From the NCBI RefSeq assembly GCF_017356015.1, contig NZ_JAFIQV010000013.1, positions 1-64,000 of the forward strand: a stretch of 64,000 nucleotides of DNA, in the 5' to 3' direction. The notes beneath the pieces were generated by a model. It searched no databases, was not told the DNA's origin, and worked only from the letters and a program-made list of their open reading frames with translations. This stretch comes from Azospirillum sp. SYSU D00513 (GTDB lineage: Bacteria; Pseudomonadota; Alphaproteobacteria; Azospirillales; Azospirillaceae). Shown one piece after another: positions 44,225 through 53,195 of this stretch (position 1 is its first letter; the number at the start of each line of letters is the position of its first letter). Made by a program: the position numbers and the translations under genes.

Positions 44225-45004
44225 TCAGCCCGGCGGCGTGACGGACGGCTCCACCGTGGCGGCCGTCCGCACGCCGAACCGGCCGATCCCCGGCAGCTTG
44301 ACGGCGAGGTCTAGGAGGTCGACGCCGAAGGTCATGCCGAGCAGGTTCACCTCGATCCCCTCCTCCTTCGCCAGGAGCAGTCCGGCCAGCCCGAACAGGC
44401 TGATCTGCCAGCCCGTGCCGCTCGGCGCCCGTGCGATCAGGCCGCTGCCGAGATAATCCTTGCCCAGCGCGGTCGAAGGCAGGTCGAGCCGCAGTTCCGG
44501 CACGGCGCGGCCGACCCAAGCGGCGAAGGTGTTGCTGTTGGGGCCGGGCCAGATCCGGTATTCCCCGGCGTAGGGATAGCTGCGGACGGCTGCCTCGATC
44601 TTGGGGATCGCCGCCTCCGCCGCAGGCCCGCGCAGTTCGGCCAGCAGGTCCGGCATGGATCCGAACCAGCGCCCGTCGGGATCGCGGCCGCTGGTGACCA
44701 CACCCGGCATGCCGCGGTAGACCCGCCAGCCGATGACCTCATGGACGGTGTAGGAGGAGGCACCCGCCGGCTTCACGGCGAACCAGGGATGCACGCCGAA
44801 CGCGCCGCGCCAGGACAGGGCGCGCGCCGCGTAGACCTGCACCACGGCCTCCGGCGTGGTCGCCGGATCGGGAGCCAGCCCGGCGGGGCTGCGGTCGGCG
44901 GTGGACCAGTGGACGCCGAGCGCCACCGTGCCCGAGGCAATGACGAAAGCCGGCCCGGCAAGCAGCAGGGCCAGCAGCATGAGGCTGATCCAAAGCACTT
45001 TCAA
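44225..45004 (-). CDS. DUF3750-family protein with N-terminal membrane anchor
   Basis: Protein of 259 aa with an N-terminal hydrophobic helix (WISLMLLALLLAGPAFVIA) and a hydrophilic remainder. The segment VQVYAARALSWRGAFGVHPWFAVKPAG and the C-terminal FGVDLLDLAVKLPGIGRFGVR match the DUF3750 family of proteobacterial envelope proteins, function unknown. The start is uncertain: TTG 45004 has a nearby GGTGGAG and begins just before the anchor; ATG 45082 would add 26 residues. It is convergent to the LOG gene. Confidence 0.72.
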   Translation of the reverse strand: MKVLWISLMLLALLLAGPAFVIASGTVALGVHWSTADRSPAGLAPDPATTPEAVVQVYAARALSWRGAFGVHPWFAVKPAGASSYTVHEVIGWRVYRGMPGVVTSGRDPDGRWFGSMPDLLAELRGPAAEAAIPKIEAAVRSYPYAGEYRIWPGPNSNTFAAWVGRAVPELRLDLPSTALGKDYLGSGLIARAPSGTGWQISLFGLAGLLLAKEEGIEVNLLGMTFGVDLLDLAVKLPGIGRFGVRTAATVEPSVTPPG

Positions 45005-45277
45005 GGAGGCTCCACCTTTCCCGCGGCACCACGGAACGATAGCACCTCCGGCGTTCTCCCCGTGTGGAACAAAGGAGAACATGTTCCTGTGGCAAGCTTA
45101 TGGCGGCTGAGGCCGGCCTCAGTGCGGCATGCGCGTTGACGCGCGGCGCCTCCCTCCCGCACACATCGGCAGCGCGACGCATTTGCACCAGCGCTTTGGC
45201 TTGCTTACCTATTTTTCATATATCTAGAGTAATACGACCTTGCAGATCAGCAACTTCAACGCTTGAAAGGTGCCGGG

Positions 45278-45760
45278 ATGAAATTCGGGATTAAAGCGCT
45301 CATTCTTTCCGCGGTCGCTGGTGCCGCCATGTCCGTCATGAGCACGGGCGCACAGGCCGCCAATGTGACCCTCTGCTTCGCCAATGCCGTTCCGAACGTG
45401 GCGTTGGGCTCCTCGGTCGAGGGCGTGGAAAACGCCATCGTGATCACCGACACGAACGGCAATCCGCTTTTCAAGGCCGACAATTATTATGGCAACGGAG
45501 CCGGCGGCTACTGGGCGTCCACCCTGCCCACCACCGTCACCCTGCCGGCGGGCTGCAGCGTCTTCTACTTCATGACCAAGTCGGCGCCGCCGAACGCCAG
45601 CAACAGCTGGATGTGCAACAACCCGAACGCCGCGCTCGGCACGAACGTGACGACGGTGACCGGTTCGTTGGCCGCGCTGCAAACCGGGTACGTCATCATT
45701 CCCGCCACGCCGAATGCGGCGCCCACCGGGTCCGACGCCGCCTGTCCCCCCGGCTACTGA
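45278..45760 (+). CDS. secreted Cys-containing protein of unknown function
   Basis: Small exported protein, 160 aa. The signal peptide runs MKFGIKALILSAVAGAAMSV...AQA|AN, cleavage near residue 28. The mature chain has four Cys (in VTLCFAN, PAGCSVF, SWMCNNP and DAACPPG), enough for two disulfides, and is rich in Asn, Gly, Ala and Thr, suggesting a beta-rich periplasmic or extracellular protein. I do not recognise the family. The start ATG 45278 is followed at once by the signal peptide. Confidence 0.7.
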   Translation: MKFGIKALILSAVAGAAMSVMSTGAQAANVTLCFANAVPNVALGSSVEGVENAIVITDTNGNPLFKADNYYGNGAGGYWASTLPTTVTLPAGCSVFYFMTKSAPPNASNSWMCNNPNAALGTNVTTVTGSLAALQTGYVIIPATPNAAPTGSDAACPPGY

Positions 45761-45784
45761 GCGCGATGCCGGGTTGAAGGTGCG

Positions 45785-45867
45785 GTTTCGCCGCCTCCCG
45801 GGAGAAACGGCGAAACAGCGCCTGAAGCAACGAAGGCCATGCACCTCCATCGGGGTGCATGGCCTTC
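45785..45867. terminator. two tandem inverted repeats between convergent genes
   Basis: The first hairpin has arms GTTTCGCCG (45785-45793) and CGGCGAAAC (45808-45816). The second has 14-bp arms GAAGGCCATGCACC (45832-45845) and GGTGCATGGCCTTC (45854-45867). Neither has a long T-run. They lie between the secreted-protein gene and the convergent anti-sigma gene and could stop transcription from both sides, or be an interspersed repeat. Confidence 0.55.
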
Positions 45868-45924
45868 TTCCATACGAAAACTCCTCGATCCTGGTCCGCC
45901 CGCGATCCGGCCGGGCGGAGGATG

Positions 45925-46956
45925 TCAGCTCCCTTTGCCAGGATGCGTGTCGCTGACCGGCTGCACGCCATTCTGCTCCGGCGGCTGGCCCTGCGTCCGC
46001 TGGTCCCTGTGCGGCTCGGGCTGCCCAGGCTGCTGCGGCGGCTGCCCTTGCGGCGGGGCCGGCGGCTGTTGCTGCTGAGGTGCCGGCGGTTGGACCTGGG
46101 GCGGGGCCGGCGGCGGGTTGGGGCGCGAGCGGACGTCGTTGTAGACCGCCTGCGAGACCTGAAGCAGTTCCTCCTTCGAGAGGCGGCCGATCAGCGCGTA
46201 GGCGAGCGAGCCCTCCACCCAATAGAAGGTCGCCACGTCGCCGTTCTGGGCAAAGCTGAAGCTGGTTTCCTGGCCGGACTGCGGCGCCACGAACAGGGTG
46301 ATGCGCTTGTTCTGGTCGTTGGCGTACATGTACTGGGCGCCGGCCCCGCGGTTGATCGGCATGGATCGGCCGCCGATCAGACGGTACCCGACGCGCGACA
46401 GGTCCGGGCCGAACACGTCGCGGCCGACGCGCTGGGACAGCCAGTTGTTCAGCTCGTTCTGGTTGTCCGCCCCCATCTCGACCTGGAAGCGCTCGTCGGA
46501 TGTGTAGAAGCGGTGGGCCTGGGTTGCTTCCTCGGCGAAGGCCTTCAGGTTCTGCTGCTGTTGCGGCGGCACCGCCTGCTGCTGCTGGGCGACGTTCACG
46601 GGGGCGGGCGCACCCCGCCCGAAATAGCCGCCCGTCGCACCGGCGACGACCAGCGCCACGGCGGCGGCCATGCGCACCCAGGGACGCGCGTGCCAGACCG
46701 GGCGGTTGTCGTTGAAGGCCAGCCGGCCCTTCAGCTTGTCGGTCAGGTCCTGGGACGGATCGCTCAGCGGTTCGCGGAGGACGGAGTCGAACACCTCGTG
46801 CAGCAGAACGGTCTGGGCGCGGTAATCCTCCACGCGCCGCAGCGCGTCGGGGTCGTCGGCCAGCCATCGCTCCACCGCGAGACGCCGGTCGCCATCCAGT
46901 TGCCCGTCCACATAGGCGTGCAGTTCGTCTTCCGTCACCCGTCGCGCGTTCATCAT
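45925..46956 (-). CDS. membrane anti-sigma factor
   Basis: Anti-sigma protein of 343 aa encoded directly after its ECF sigma factor (ATGA overlap). The N-terminal domain (DELHAYVDGQLDGDRRLAVERWL) has the anti-sigma fold but no HxxxCxxC, so it does not bind zinc. One TM helix (MAAAVALVVAGATGGYFG) is near residue 100. The periplasmic part contains a conserved domain (about 140-275) and then a long Pro/Gln-rich tail. Two adjacent ATG codons start the frame (46956, 46953). It should hold the sigma factor until an envelope signal arrives. Confidence 0.85.
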   Translation of the reverse strand: MMNARRVTEDELHAYVDGQLDGDRRLAVERWLADDPDALRRVEDYRAQTVLLHEVFDSVLREPLSDPSQDLTDKLKGRLAFNDNRPVWHARPWVRMAAAVALVVAGATGGYFGRGAPAPVNVAQQQQAVPPQQQQNLKAFAEEATQAHRFYTSDERFQVEMGADNQNELNNWLSQRVGRDVFGPDLSRVGYRLIGGRSMPINRGAGAQYMYANDQNKRITLFVAPQSGQETSFSFAQNGDVATFYWVEGSLAYALIGRLSKEELLQVSQAVYNDVRSRPNPPPAPPQVQPPAPQQQQPPAPPQGQPPQQPGQPEPHRDQRTQGQPPEQNGVQPVSDTHPGKGS

Positions 46957-47507
46957 TTCACCCGCCTGAGGGTTGTCGAACCCTCGTTCGCCAGCTTCGC
47001 CCTGACCGCCTCGCGCGCCCGTGACAGGCGCGACATGACGGTCCCGATCGGCACGCCGAGCAGCTCGGCGACCTCGTCGTATTTCAGGCCCTCCAGCGCG
47101 ACGAGCAGCAGGACCTTCCGCTGCTCCTCGGGCAGATCGTCGATGGCGCGCATCATCTCGCGAGCCTCGACGCGCTCCTCCTGCCGTGCCGGGGTCACCA
47201 GCCGCGACTCGACCGAGTCGACATCGACTTCGTCGGGCCGCGCGGCCTTGGAGCGGACCTGATTGACGTGGACGTTGTGCAGGATGGTGAAAAGCCACGC
47301 CCGCAGGTTCGTCCCCGCCTTGAAGCTGTCGGCACGCGCCACCGCGCGCGTCAACGCTTCCTGCACCAGGTCCTCGGCGTCCGTGCGGTTGCGCAGCAAT
47401 GCCCGCGCATAGCGGCGCAACGACGCAATGTGGACTTCCAGCTCGACCCCGAAATTGCTCAACCGCGCACCCGATCGGTTCGATGCTCCACGAAACCCGT
47501 GGGCCAT
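46953..47507 (-). CDS. ECF RNA polymerase sigma factor
   Basis: Sigma-70-family ECF factor of 184 aa. Region 2 reads LRRYARALLRNRTDAEDLVQEALTRAV and WLFTILHNVHVNQVR; region 4 reads LPEEQRKVLLLVALEGLKYDEVAELLGVPIGTVMSRLSRAREAVR. It is RpoE-like (the ECF groups with non-zinc anti-sigma partners). The first ATG (47507) has no clear ribosome site, so the true start may be a little downstream. Its overlap with the anti-sigma gene makes a classic sigma/anti-sigma pair. Confidence 0.88.
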   Translation of the reverse strand: MAHGFRGASNRSGARLSNFGVELEVHIASLRRYARALLRNRTDAEDLVQEALTRAVARADSFKAGTNLRAWLFTILHNVHVNQVRSKAARPDEVDVDSVESRLVTPARQEERVEAREMMRAIDDLPEEQRKVLLLVALEGLKYDEVAELLGVPIGTVMSRLSRAREAVRAKLANEGSTTLRRVK

Positions 47508-47703
47508 CTACAGGTAGGAACACGCAGCGTCGCTTCCCAGGACAAGCCTTCAAGGCCTGGTCTTGCCTGGATGAACGCGCCACGCCGATCCTTTATTCCA
47601 GAGTTTGATGCCGATGCAGCAAAATTTCGGCAGAAAAGCGGCGGGGCCTTGAATGCGGGCGCAACAGAGACACTGGAGGCCCTGGAAAGCCGTCCTTTCC
47701 CGG

Positions 47704-48084
47704 TCAGTTGCGGACCAGTTTCGACAAGAAGGGCAGCATCACTTCCACGGCGGCTACACCCACCCCGATGCCGATTATGTCGCCAAGGAGATCGTTGAGG
47801 CTGGCTGAGCGTCCCGGCACCATGGACTGGCCGATCTCGATGAGAGCGCCGAGGCCCGTGAGCGCGAGCACGGCCAGGAGGAGCCATCGGCGGCTGGTCC
47901 TTGCCAGGGCCGCGAGGCCGCCCAGGACGGCGAAGGCCAGGATGTGGACGATCTTGTCGGCGTGATAGGCGCTGGGCGGCGTCAATTTCGGCTGGAGCGC
48001 CGCCCAGAAGGCGAAACAAGCTGCGGCAATGAGCAGTGCTGCGGCAAGGCGGCGGATATTGGGCGCGCGGAGCAGCTCGTCCAT
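47704..48084 (-). CDS. VanZ-like membrane protein
   Basis: Small membrane protein of 126 aa with four TM segments. DKIVHILAFAVLGGLAAL and the C-terminal EIGQSMVPGRSASLNDLLGDIIGIGVG match the VanZ-like family. VanZ gives low-level teicoplanin resistance in enterococci, but chromosomal relatives have no known role. The start is ATG 48084 (MDELLRAP), with a GAGAG site upstream. It appears to be a single gene, upstream of nothing on its strand for 196 bp. Confidence 0.82.
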   Translation of the reverse strand: MDELLRAPNIRRLAAALLIAAACFAFWAALQPKLTPPSAYHADKIVHILAFAVLGGLAALARTSRRWLLLAVLALTGLGALIEIGQSMVPGRSASLNDLLGDIIGIGVGVAAVEVMLPFLSKLVRN

Positions 48085-48207
48085 GAGGTCTCTCGATCGG
48101 AATGCAAGACTGTAAGTTAAGTGCGGATGCTGCGGCGCGGGAAGGCGCATCGGTGTGACCACCCATGGGGGATATCACACCCACGACGCCCTCCTCGTCC
48201 GGGCGGA

Positions 48208-50133
48208 TCAGAAGGCCGCCGGCTGGTCCTTCGCGTAGCCGAGCGTGCGGAGCGCCTCGGCGATCTCCGGCAGGATGGCCGGATCGTCGATGGTCGCGGG
48301 CATGCGGTAGTCCTGCGCGTCGGCGATCTTCTGCATCGTGCCGCGAAGAATCTTGCCCGACCGGGTCTTCGGCAGCCGCTCGACCACGACGGCGCGCTTG
48401 AAGTCCGCGACGGGGCCGATACGGTCGCGGACCAGCGCCACCACCTCCCGCACGATCTCCTCGCGCGGGCGCGAGACGCCGGCCTTGAGGCAGAGAAGCC
48501 CCAAGGGCACCTGCCCCTTCAGGGAGTCCGCCACGCCGATGACCGCGCATTCGGCCACGTCCTTGTGGGAGGCCAGGATCTCCTCCATCGCGCCGGTGGA
48601 GAGGCGATGACCCGCCACGTTGATGATGTCGTCGGTCCGGGCCATGATGTGGACGTAGCCGTCCTCGTCGATGAAACCGGCGTCGCCCGTCTGGTAGAAG
48701 CCCGGGAAGTCGGACAGGTAGGCCTTCCGGAAACGGTCGTCGGCGTTCCAAAGGGTCGGCAGCGCGCCGGGCGGCAGCGGCAGCCGGATGCAGATGGACC
48801 CGATGTCGCCGCGCGGCACCTCCCTCTGTTCGGCGTCCAGCACGCGGACGTCCCAGCCGGGCATCGGGCGCGTCGCGGAGCCGTGCTTGATCGGGAATTG
48901 CTGGATGCCCAGCGGGTTGCCGGAAATCGGCCAGCCGGTTTCGGTCTGCCACCAGTGATCGACAACCGGCACGCCGAGATTGTCCTCCGCCCAGCGCACC
49001 GTGTCGGGGTCGGACCGCTCGCCCGCCAGGAACAGCGCGCGCAGGCCTGACAGGTCGTGCCGCTTCAGCAGCGCCGCCTCGGGATCCTCGCGCTTGATGG
49101 CGCGGAAGGCTGTCGGGGCCGTGAAGAAGGTGCAGACCTTGTGCTGCTGGATGACGCGCCAGAAGGCGCCGGCGTCGGGCGTGCCGACGGGCTTGCCCTC
49201 ATAGACGACCGTCGTGCTGCCGTTCATCAGCGGCGCGTAGACGATGTAGGAGTGGCCGACCACCCAGCCGACGTCCGAGGCGGTCCAGAACACCTCCCCC
49301 GGCTTCACGTCGTAGAGGTTCCGCATCGTCCACATCAGTGCCACGGCGTGGCCGCCGTTGTCGCGCACCACGCCCTTCGGCTGGCCGGTGGTGCCGGACG
49401 TATAGAGAATATAGAGCGGGTCGGTCGCGGCGACCGGAACGCACTCCGCCGGTTCGGCCGAGGCCATGGCCTCCACCCAGTCCAGGTCCCGGCCCGCCCG
49501 CATCTCCGCCACGGCCTGCGGCCGCTGGAAGACGATCACGCTGTCCGGCTTGTTCGCCGCCGCTTCGATGGCCGCGTCGAGCATCGGCTTGTAGGCCACG
49601 GTGCGCGTCGGCTCGATCCCGCAGGAGGCCGTCACGATGACCTTGGGCTTCGCATCGTCGATGCGCGTCGCCAGCTCGTTCGGGGCGAAGCCGCCGAACA
49701 CGACGGAATGAACGGCGCCGAGCCGCGCACAGGCCAGCATGGCGATGACCGCCTGCGGGATCATGGGCATGTAGAGGATGACGCGGTCGCCCTTCTCAAC
49801 CCCGCGCGCGCGCAGGGCGCCCGCGAGGCGGGACACCTGGTCCAGAAGCTCACGGTAGGTCAGGGTCGTCACGCTGCCCGTCACGGGGCTGTCGTGGATG
49901 ATGGCGGCCTGATCGCCGCGCCCGCCTTCCACATGGCGGTCCACCGCGTTGTAACAGCTGTTCAGCACCCCGCCCGTGAACCAGCGGTAGAAGGGCGCCC
50001 GGCTGTCGTCCAGCACCTCGTCCCAGCGCTTGATCCAGCTGACCGCTTCGGCCGCCTCCGCCCAAAAGCCCTCCGGGTCGGACAGGGAACGGGCGTAGAG
50101 CGGATCGTAGAGCGGGCTGTCGTTGCGGGTCAT
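48208..50133 (-). CDS. prpE: propionyl-CoA synthetase
   Basis: Acyl-CoA synthetase of 641 aa in the ANL superfamily. The AMP-binding motif is YTSGTTGQPKGVV, the core YQTGDAGFIDEDGY, and the catalytic Lys is in PKTRSGKILRGTM near the C-terminus. The wording YDPLYARSLSDPEGFWAEAA at the start and WWQTETGWPISGN fit propionate-specific PrpE rather than acetate Acs, although the two are close. It activates propionate to propionyl-CoA. No other prp gene is adjacent. Confidence 0.88.
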   Translation of the reverse strand: MTRNDSPLYDPLYARSLSDPEGFWAEAAEAVSWIKRWDEVLDDSRAPFYRWFTGGVLNSCYNAVDRHVEGGRGDQAAIIHDSPVTGSVTTLTYRELLDQVSRLAGALRARGVEKGDRVILYMPMIPQAVIAMLACARLGAVHSVVFGGFAPNELATRIDDAKPKVIVTASCGIEPTRTVAYKPMLDAAIEAAANKPDSVIVFQRPQAVAEMRAGRDLDWVEAMASAEPAECVPVAATDPLYILYTSGTTGQPKGVVRDNGGHAVALMWTMRNLYDVKPGEVFWTASDVGWVVGHSYIVYAPLMNGSTTVVYEGKPVGTPDAGAFWRVIQQHKVCTFFTAPTAFRAIKREDPEAALLKRHDLSGLRALFLAGERSDPDTVRWAEDNLGVPVVDHWWQTETGWPISGNPLGIQQFPIKHGSATRPMPGWDVRVLDAEQREVPRGDIGSICIRLPLPPGALPTLWNADDRFRKAYLSDFPGFYQTGDAGFIDEDGYVHIMARTDDIINVAGHRLSTGAMEEILASHKDVAECAVIGVADSLKGQVPLGLLCLKAGVSRPREEIVREVVALVRDRIGPVADFKRAVVVERLPKTRSGKILRGTMQKIADAQDYRMPATIDDPAILPEIAEALRTLGYAKDQPAAF

Positions 50134-50280
50134 GGCGGCGCCTTTTTCTTATTGGGTTTGGTGCGTTTCCTCCCGGCTGCCCGCCCTTTGACAAGGCGCG
50201 CGGCGGACGCCCATTGTGCGCCCAACAAACCGTCCGCGCAAATCGACGATGGTCGAAGGGGATGCCACGGGAGGACGCGT

Positions 50281-50742
50281 TCAGGCACCCGGCCAGAAGG
50301 ACGGATCCATGATGGATTCCGCGCCATAGGGGCAGATCTGCGGAAAGGCGTTTGGCGGAAGGCCCGTTTCGGCAGCTGCCTGTTCGACCGCATCGGTGTA
50401 AACGGCCGGATCGGCGGCGAGGTCGGCGAACCAGCGGCGCAGGCTTGGACTCTCCTCGATCGTGTCGCGGATTCGGCGGCGCTGCTCGACGATGCTGCCC
50501 CTCCAGCTTCCCGATCTCATGGCGGGCTGGAACTCGTGCTTGAGGAGATGGACAAGCAGGACGACCAGCCGGTTGCGCAGTTCCCGCCGCTCGCTCCGCA
50601 CCATGACGTCCAGCTCTTCCGCCAAGTTCTCCAGATCGAGCGCGCCGGACCGGCCGGCACGCGCAAGCGCCGCCTGGTTTTCCAGCCAGGCTAGCCGGTC
50701 CACGTCATAGAGGGGAGCCTGTTTCAGGATCGCCTTGTTCAT
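50281..50742 (-). CDS. DUF29-family protein
   Basis: Protein of 153 aa. YDVDRLAWLENQAALARAGR, then DLENLAEELDVMVRSERRELRNRLVVLLVHLLKHEFQP is the standard DUF29 pattern, a helical domain frequent in multiple copies in Azospirillum and cyanobacteria; its function is unknown. The C-terminus ends with CPYGAESIMDPSFWPG, also family-typical. It is a single gene, divergent from the next. Confidence 0.88.
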   Translation of the reverse strand: MNKAILKQAPLYDVDRLAWLENQAALARAGRSGALDLENLAEELDVMVRSERRELRNRLVVLLVHLLKHEFQPAMRSGSWRGSIVEQRRRIRDTIEESPSLRRWFADLAADPAVYTDAVEQAAAETGLPPNAFPQICPYGAESIMDPSFWPGA

Positions 50743-50871
50743 GACCGTACCTCCCGGTTCCGCGCATCGCAGAGCCTAACATGGAATCCGGGCGGTGAAG
50801 ACGCCTTCGCAGGTTTGAAAGCCCCGCCCTTGTCTCTGGCGTTGTGCCGGTCCGGACGCTATGCATGCGCC

Positions 50872-51243
50872 ATGTCGCCCGACCGTCCCATCGCCGGAAT
50901 CCGCCCCATCCTGTCCGTTGTTCATCCGAACGGCGAGAGGCTGATCGTCGCGCGCCTCACCAACGTCGGCGGCTCCAGCCAGTCGAACCGCTTCCTGCTG
51001 CGCCGCGCGGATTTCAAGGCGCCCTGGCCGCAGCCGGACAAGGGCTATTTCGGTTATGCCGAGGTGGCGCGCGCGCTGGACGCCAACGGCTGGCGCGGCT
51101 GCGGGATCGAGGCGATGCCCTCCGCCGACCTGGAAGAGCGGCGCACCCGCCAGCTTGCCCGCAAGAAGCTGCACCTGCAATGCGTGGAGGCGGCGATCCG
51201 GCGCGTCCAGGACATCGAGGCCCAGGACGCGTCCGGCGGCTGA
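50872..51243 (+). CDS. conserved hypothetical protein
   Basis: Soluble protein of 123 aa that I cannot name. It begins MSPDRPIAGIRPILSV and is rich in Arg and Ala; GYAEVARALDANGW and the C-terminal helix RQLARKKLHLQCVEAAIRRVQ suggest a small alpha/beta domain. No signal peptide or TM segment. The start ATG 50872 lies 19 codons into a longer open frame that lacks a ribosome site. It is 70 bp before pepF on the same strand. Confidence 0.6.
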   Translation: MSPDRPIAGIRPILSVVHPNGERLIVARLTNVGGSSQSNRFLLRRADFKAPWPQPDKGYFGYAEVARALDANGWRGCGIEAMPSADLEERRTRQLARKKLHLQCVEAAIRRVQDIEAQDASGG

Positions 51244-51313
51244 GGCCGCGTTCCAATCTTTTCCGGGGCGCCCGGCGCGCTTATATCCTCCTGACGATCA
51301 ACGGAGGATGTTC

Positions 51314-53119
51314 ATGACCCGCAGCGCCGCCCTGGCAAGCACCGAAAGCCCTGAACTGGGCACCCTTCCCGGCTGGGACCTGAGCGACCTCTATCCCGGC
51401 ATGGATTCGGCCGAGCTGAAGGCGGATCTCACGAAGATGGAGGAGGCGTCCAAGGCCTTCGCCGCGGCCTACGCCGGCAAGCTCGCCGAACTGGAGGGCG
51501 CCCGTTTCGCCGAGGCGATCCGGGAATATGAGCGGATCGACGAGGTCCTGTCGCGGATCATGTCCTTCGCCGGCCTGGTCTACAACGGCAACATGACCGA
51601 CGCCTCCATCGCGCAGTTCTACCAGTCGATGCAGGAACGGGTCAGCGCCATCTCCACCGACCTGATCTTCTTCACGCTGGAGATCAACCGGCTGGAGGAG
51701 CAGGCGCTCCAGGCCAAGCTGTCCGCCTCGCCGGAGCTGGCGCATTACGGCCCGTGGCTGCGCGACGTGCGGCTCTATCGCGAGCATCAGCTCTCCGACG
51801 AGATGGAGAAGCTGCTGCACGAGAAGTACGTGGCCGGGCGCGCCGCCTGGAACCGCCTGTTCGACGAGACCATTGCGACCCTGCGCTTCACCATCGGCGG
51901 CAAGGAGCTGTCCTGCGCCGAGGCACTGAACAAGCTGTCCGACCGCGACCCGGCGGTGCGCAAGGAAGCGGGCCAGGTCGTCGGCAAGGTGATGGGCGAC
52001 AACATCCGCCTCTTCGCGCTGGTCACCAACACGCTCGCCAAGGACAAGGAGATCGAGGACAAGTGGCGCAACTACCCGACGCCCACCTCGGCCCGCAACC
52101 TGTCCAACCGCGTCGAGGACGAGGTGGTGGACGCGCTGGTGACGGCGGTGAAGTCCGCCTATCCGGATCTGTCGCACCGCTATTACGCGATGAAGGCGAA
52201 GTGGTTCGGCCAGGAGCATCTGGATTACTGGGATCGCAACGCCCCCCTGCCGAACGACGCCGACCGCAGCATCCGCTGGGACGAGGCGCGCGACATCGTG
52301 CTGAGCGCCTACGGCCGCTTCTCCCCGGAGCTGGCGAGCATCGGCAAGCGCTTCTTCGACAACGCCTGGATCGACGCGCCGGTGCGCCCGGGCAAGGCGC
52401 CGGGCGCCTTCGCGCACCCCACCGTGCCGAGCGTTCACCCCTATCTTCTGGTGAACTACCAGGGCAAGACGCGCGACGTCATGACGCTGGCGCATGAGTT
52501 GGGGCACGGCGTGCACCAGATCCTCGCCGGCAGCCAGGGCCACCTGATGTCCGACACGCCGCTGACGCTGGCGGAAACGGCGTCGGTGTTCGGCGAGATG
52601 CTGACCTTCCGCTCGCTGCTGGCGGCGGAGACCGATCCGAAGCGCCGCAAGATCATGCTGGCGACCAAGGTCGAGGACATGCTGAACACGGTGGTCCGTC
52701 AGATCGCCTTTTTCGATTTCGAGCGCCGCGTCCACACCGAGCGCCGTGAAAGCGAACTGACGCCGGAGCGTCTGGGCGAGATCTGGATGTCGGTGCAGAC
52801 GGAAAGCCTGGGTCCGGCGCTGCGCTTCGACGAGGGCTACCGGAACTACTGGTCCTACATCCCGCACTTCATCCATTCGCCCTTCTACGTCTACGCCTAC
52901 GCCTTCGGCGATTGCCTGGTGAACTCGCTCTACGCGGTCTACCAGGACGCAGAGCAGGGCTTCGCGGAGAAATACCTGAAGATGCTGTCGGCCGGCGGCA
53001 CGCTGCGCCACCAGGATCTGCTGGCCCCCTTCGGGCTGGACGCCTCCGACCCGGCCTTCTGGCAGAAGGGCCTGGGCGTCATCCGGGGCTTCGTGGACGA
53101 GCTGGAAAAGATGGACTGA
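51314..53119 (+). CDS. pepF: M3-family oligoendopeptidase F
   Basis: Zinc metallopeptidase of 601 aa that hydrolyses short peptides in the cytoplasm. The zinc site is LAHELGHGVHQIL (HExxH), with the third ligand Glu in SVFGEMLTF. The N-terminal oligopeptidase F domain and the length fit the PepF/M3B family. GGAGG at 51303-51307 sits 6 nt before ATG 51314 but directly abuts ATG 51308, which favours 51314. The protein ends with a strong hairpin 40 bp downstream. Confidence 0.92.
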   Translation: MTRSAALASTESPELGTLPGWDLSDLYPGMDSAELKADLTKMEEASKAFAAAYAGKLAELEGARFAEAIREYERIDEVLSRIMSFAGLVYNGNMTDASIAQFYQSMQERVSAISTDLIFFTLEINRLEEQALQAKLSASPELAHYGPWLRDVRLYREHQLSDEMEKLLHEKYVAGRAAWNRLFDETIATLRFTIGGKELSCAEALNKLSDRDPAVRKEAGQVVGKVMGDNIRLFALVTNTLAKDKEIEDKWRNYPTPTSARNLSNRVEDEVVDALVTAVKSAYPDLSHRYYAMKAKWFGQEHLDYWDRNAPLPNDADRSIRWDEARDIVLSAYGRFSPELASIGKRFFDNAWIDAPVRPGKAPGAFAHPTVPSVHPYLLVNYQGKTRDVMTLAHELGHGVHQILAGSQGHLMSDTPLTLAETASVFGEMLTFRSLLAAETDPKRRKIMLATKVEDMLNTVVRQIAFFDFERRVHTERRESELTPERLGEIWMSVQTESLGPALRFDEGYRNYWSYIPHFIHSPFYVYAYAFGDCLVNSLYAVYQDAEQGFAEKYLKMLSAGGTLRHQDLLAPFGLDASDPAFWQKGLGVIRGFVDELEKMD

Positions 53120-53158
53120 TCCGGGCCCATCCGGCCGGCTCCATCATGTAGCCACTTC

Positions 53159-53195
53159 CAACGTGCACCGGGGCGGTGGCCTCCGGTGCACGTTG
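53159..53195 (+). terminator. hairpin after pepF
   Basis: Perfect 13-bp arms CAACGTGCACCGG (53159-53171) and CCGGTGCACGTTG (53183-53195). There is no T-tract after it, so it may be a transcript-stabilising stem or a weak terminator. Confidence 0.6.

Noticed and set aside
45831..45870. Small gene spanning the 45832-45867 hairpin
   Set aside because: The open frames on both strands simply read through a perfect inverted repeat and lack start signals.
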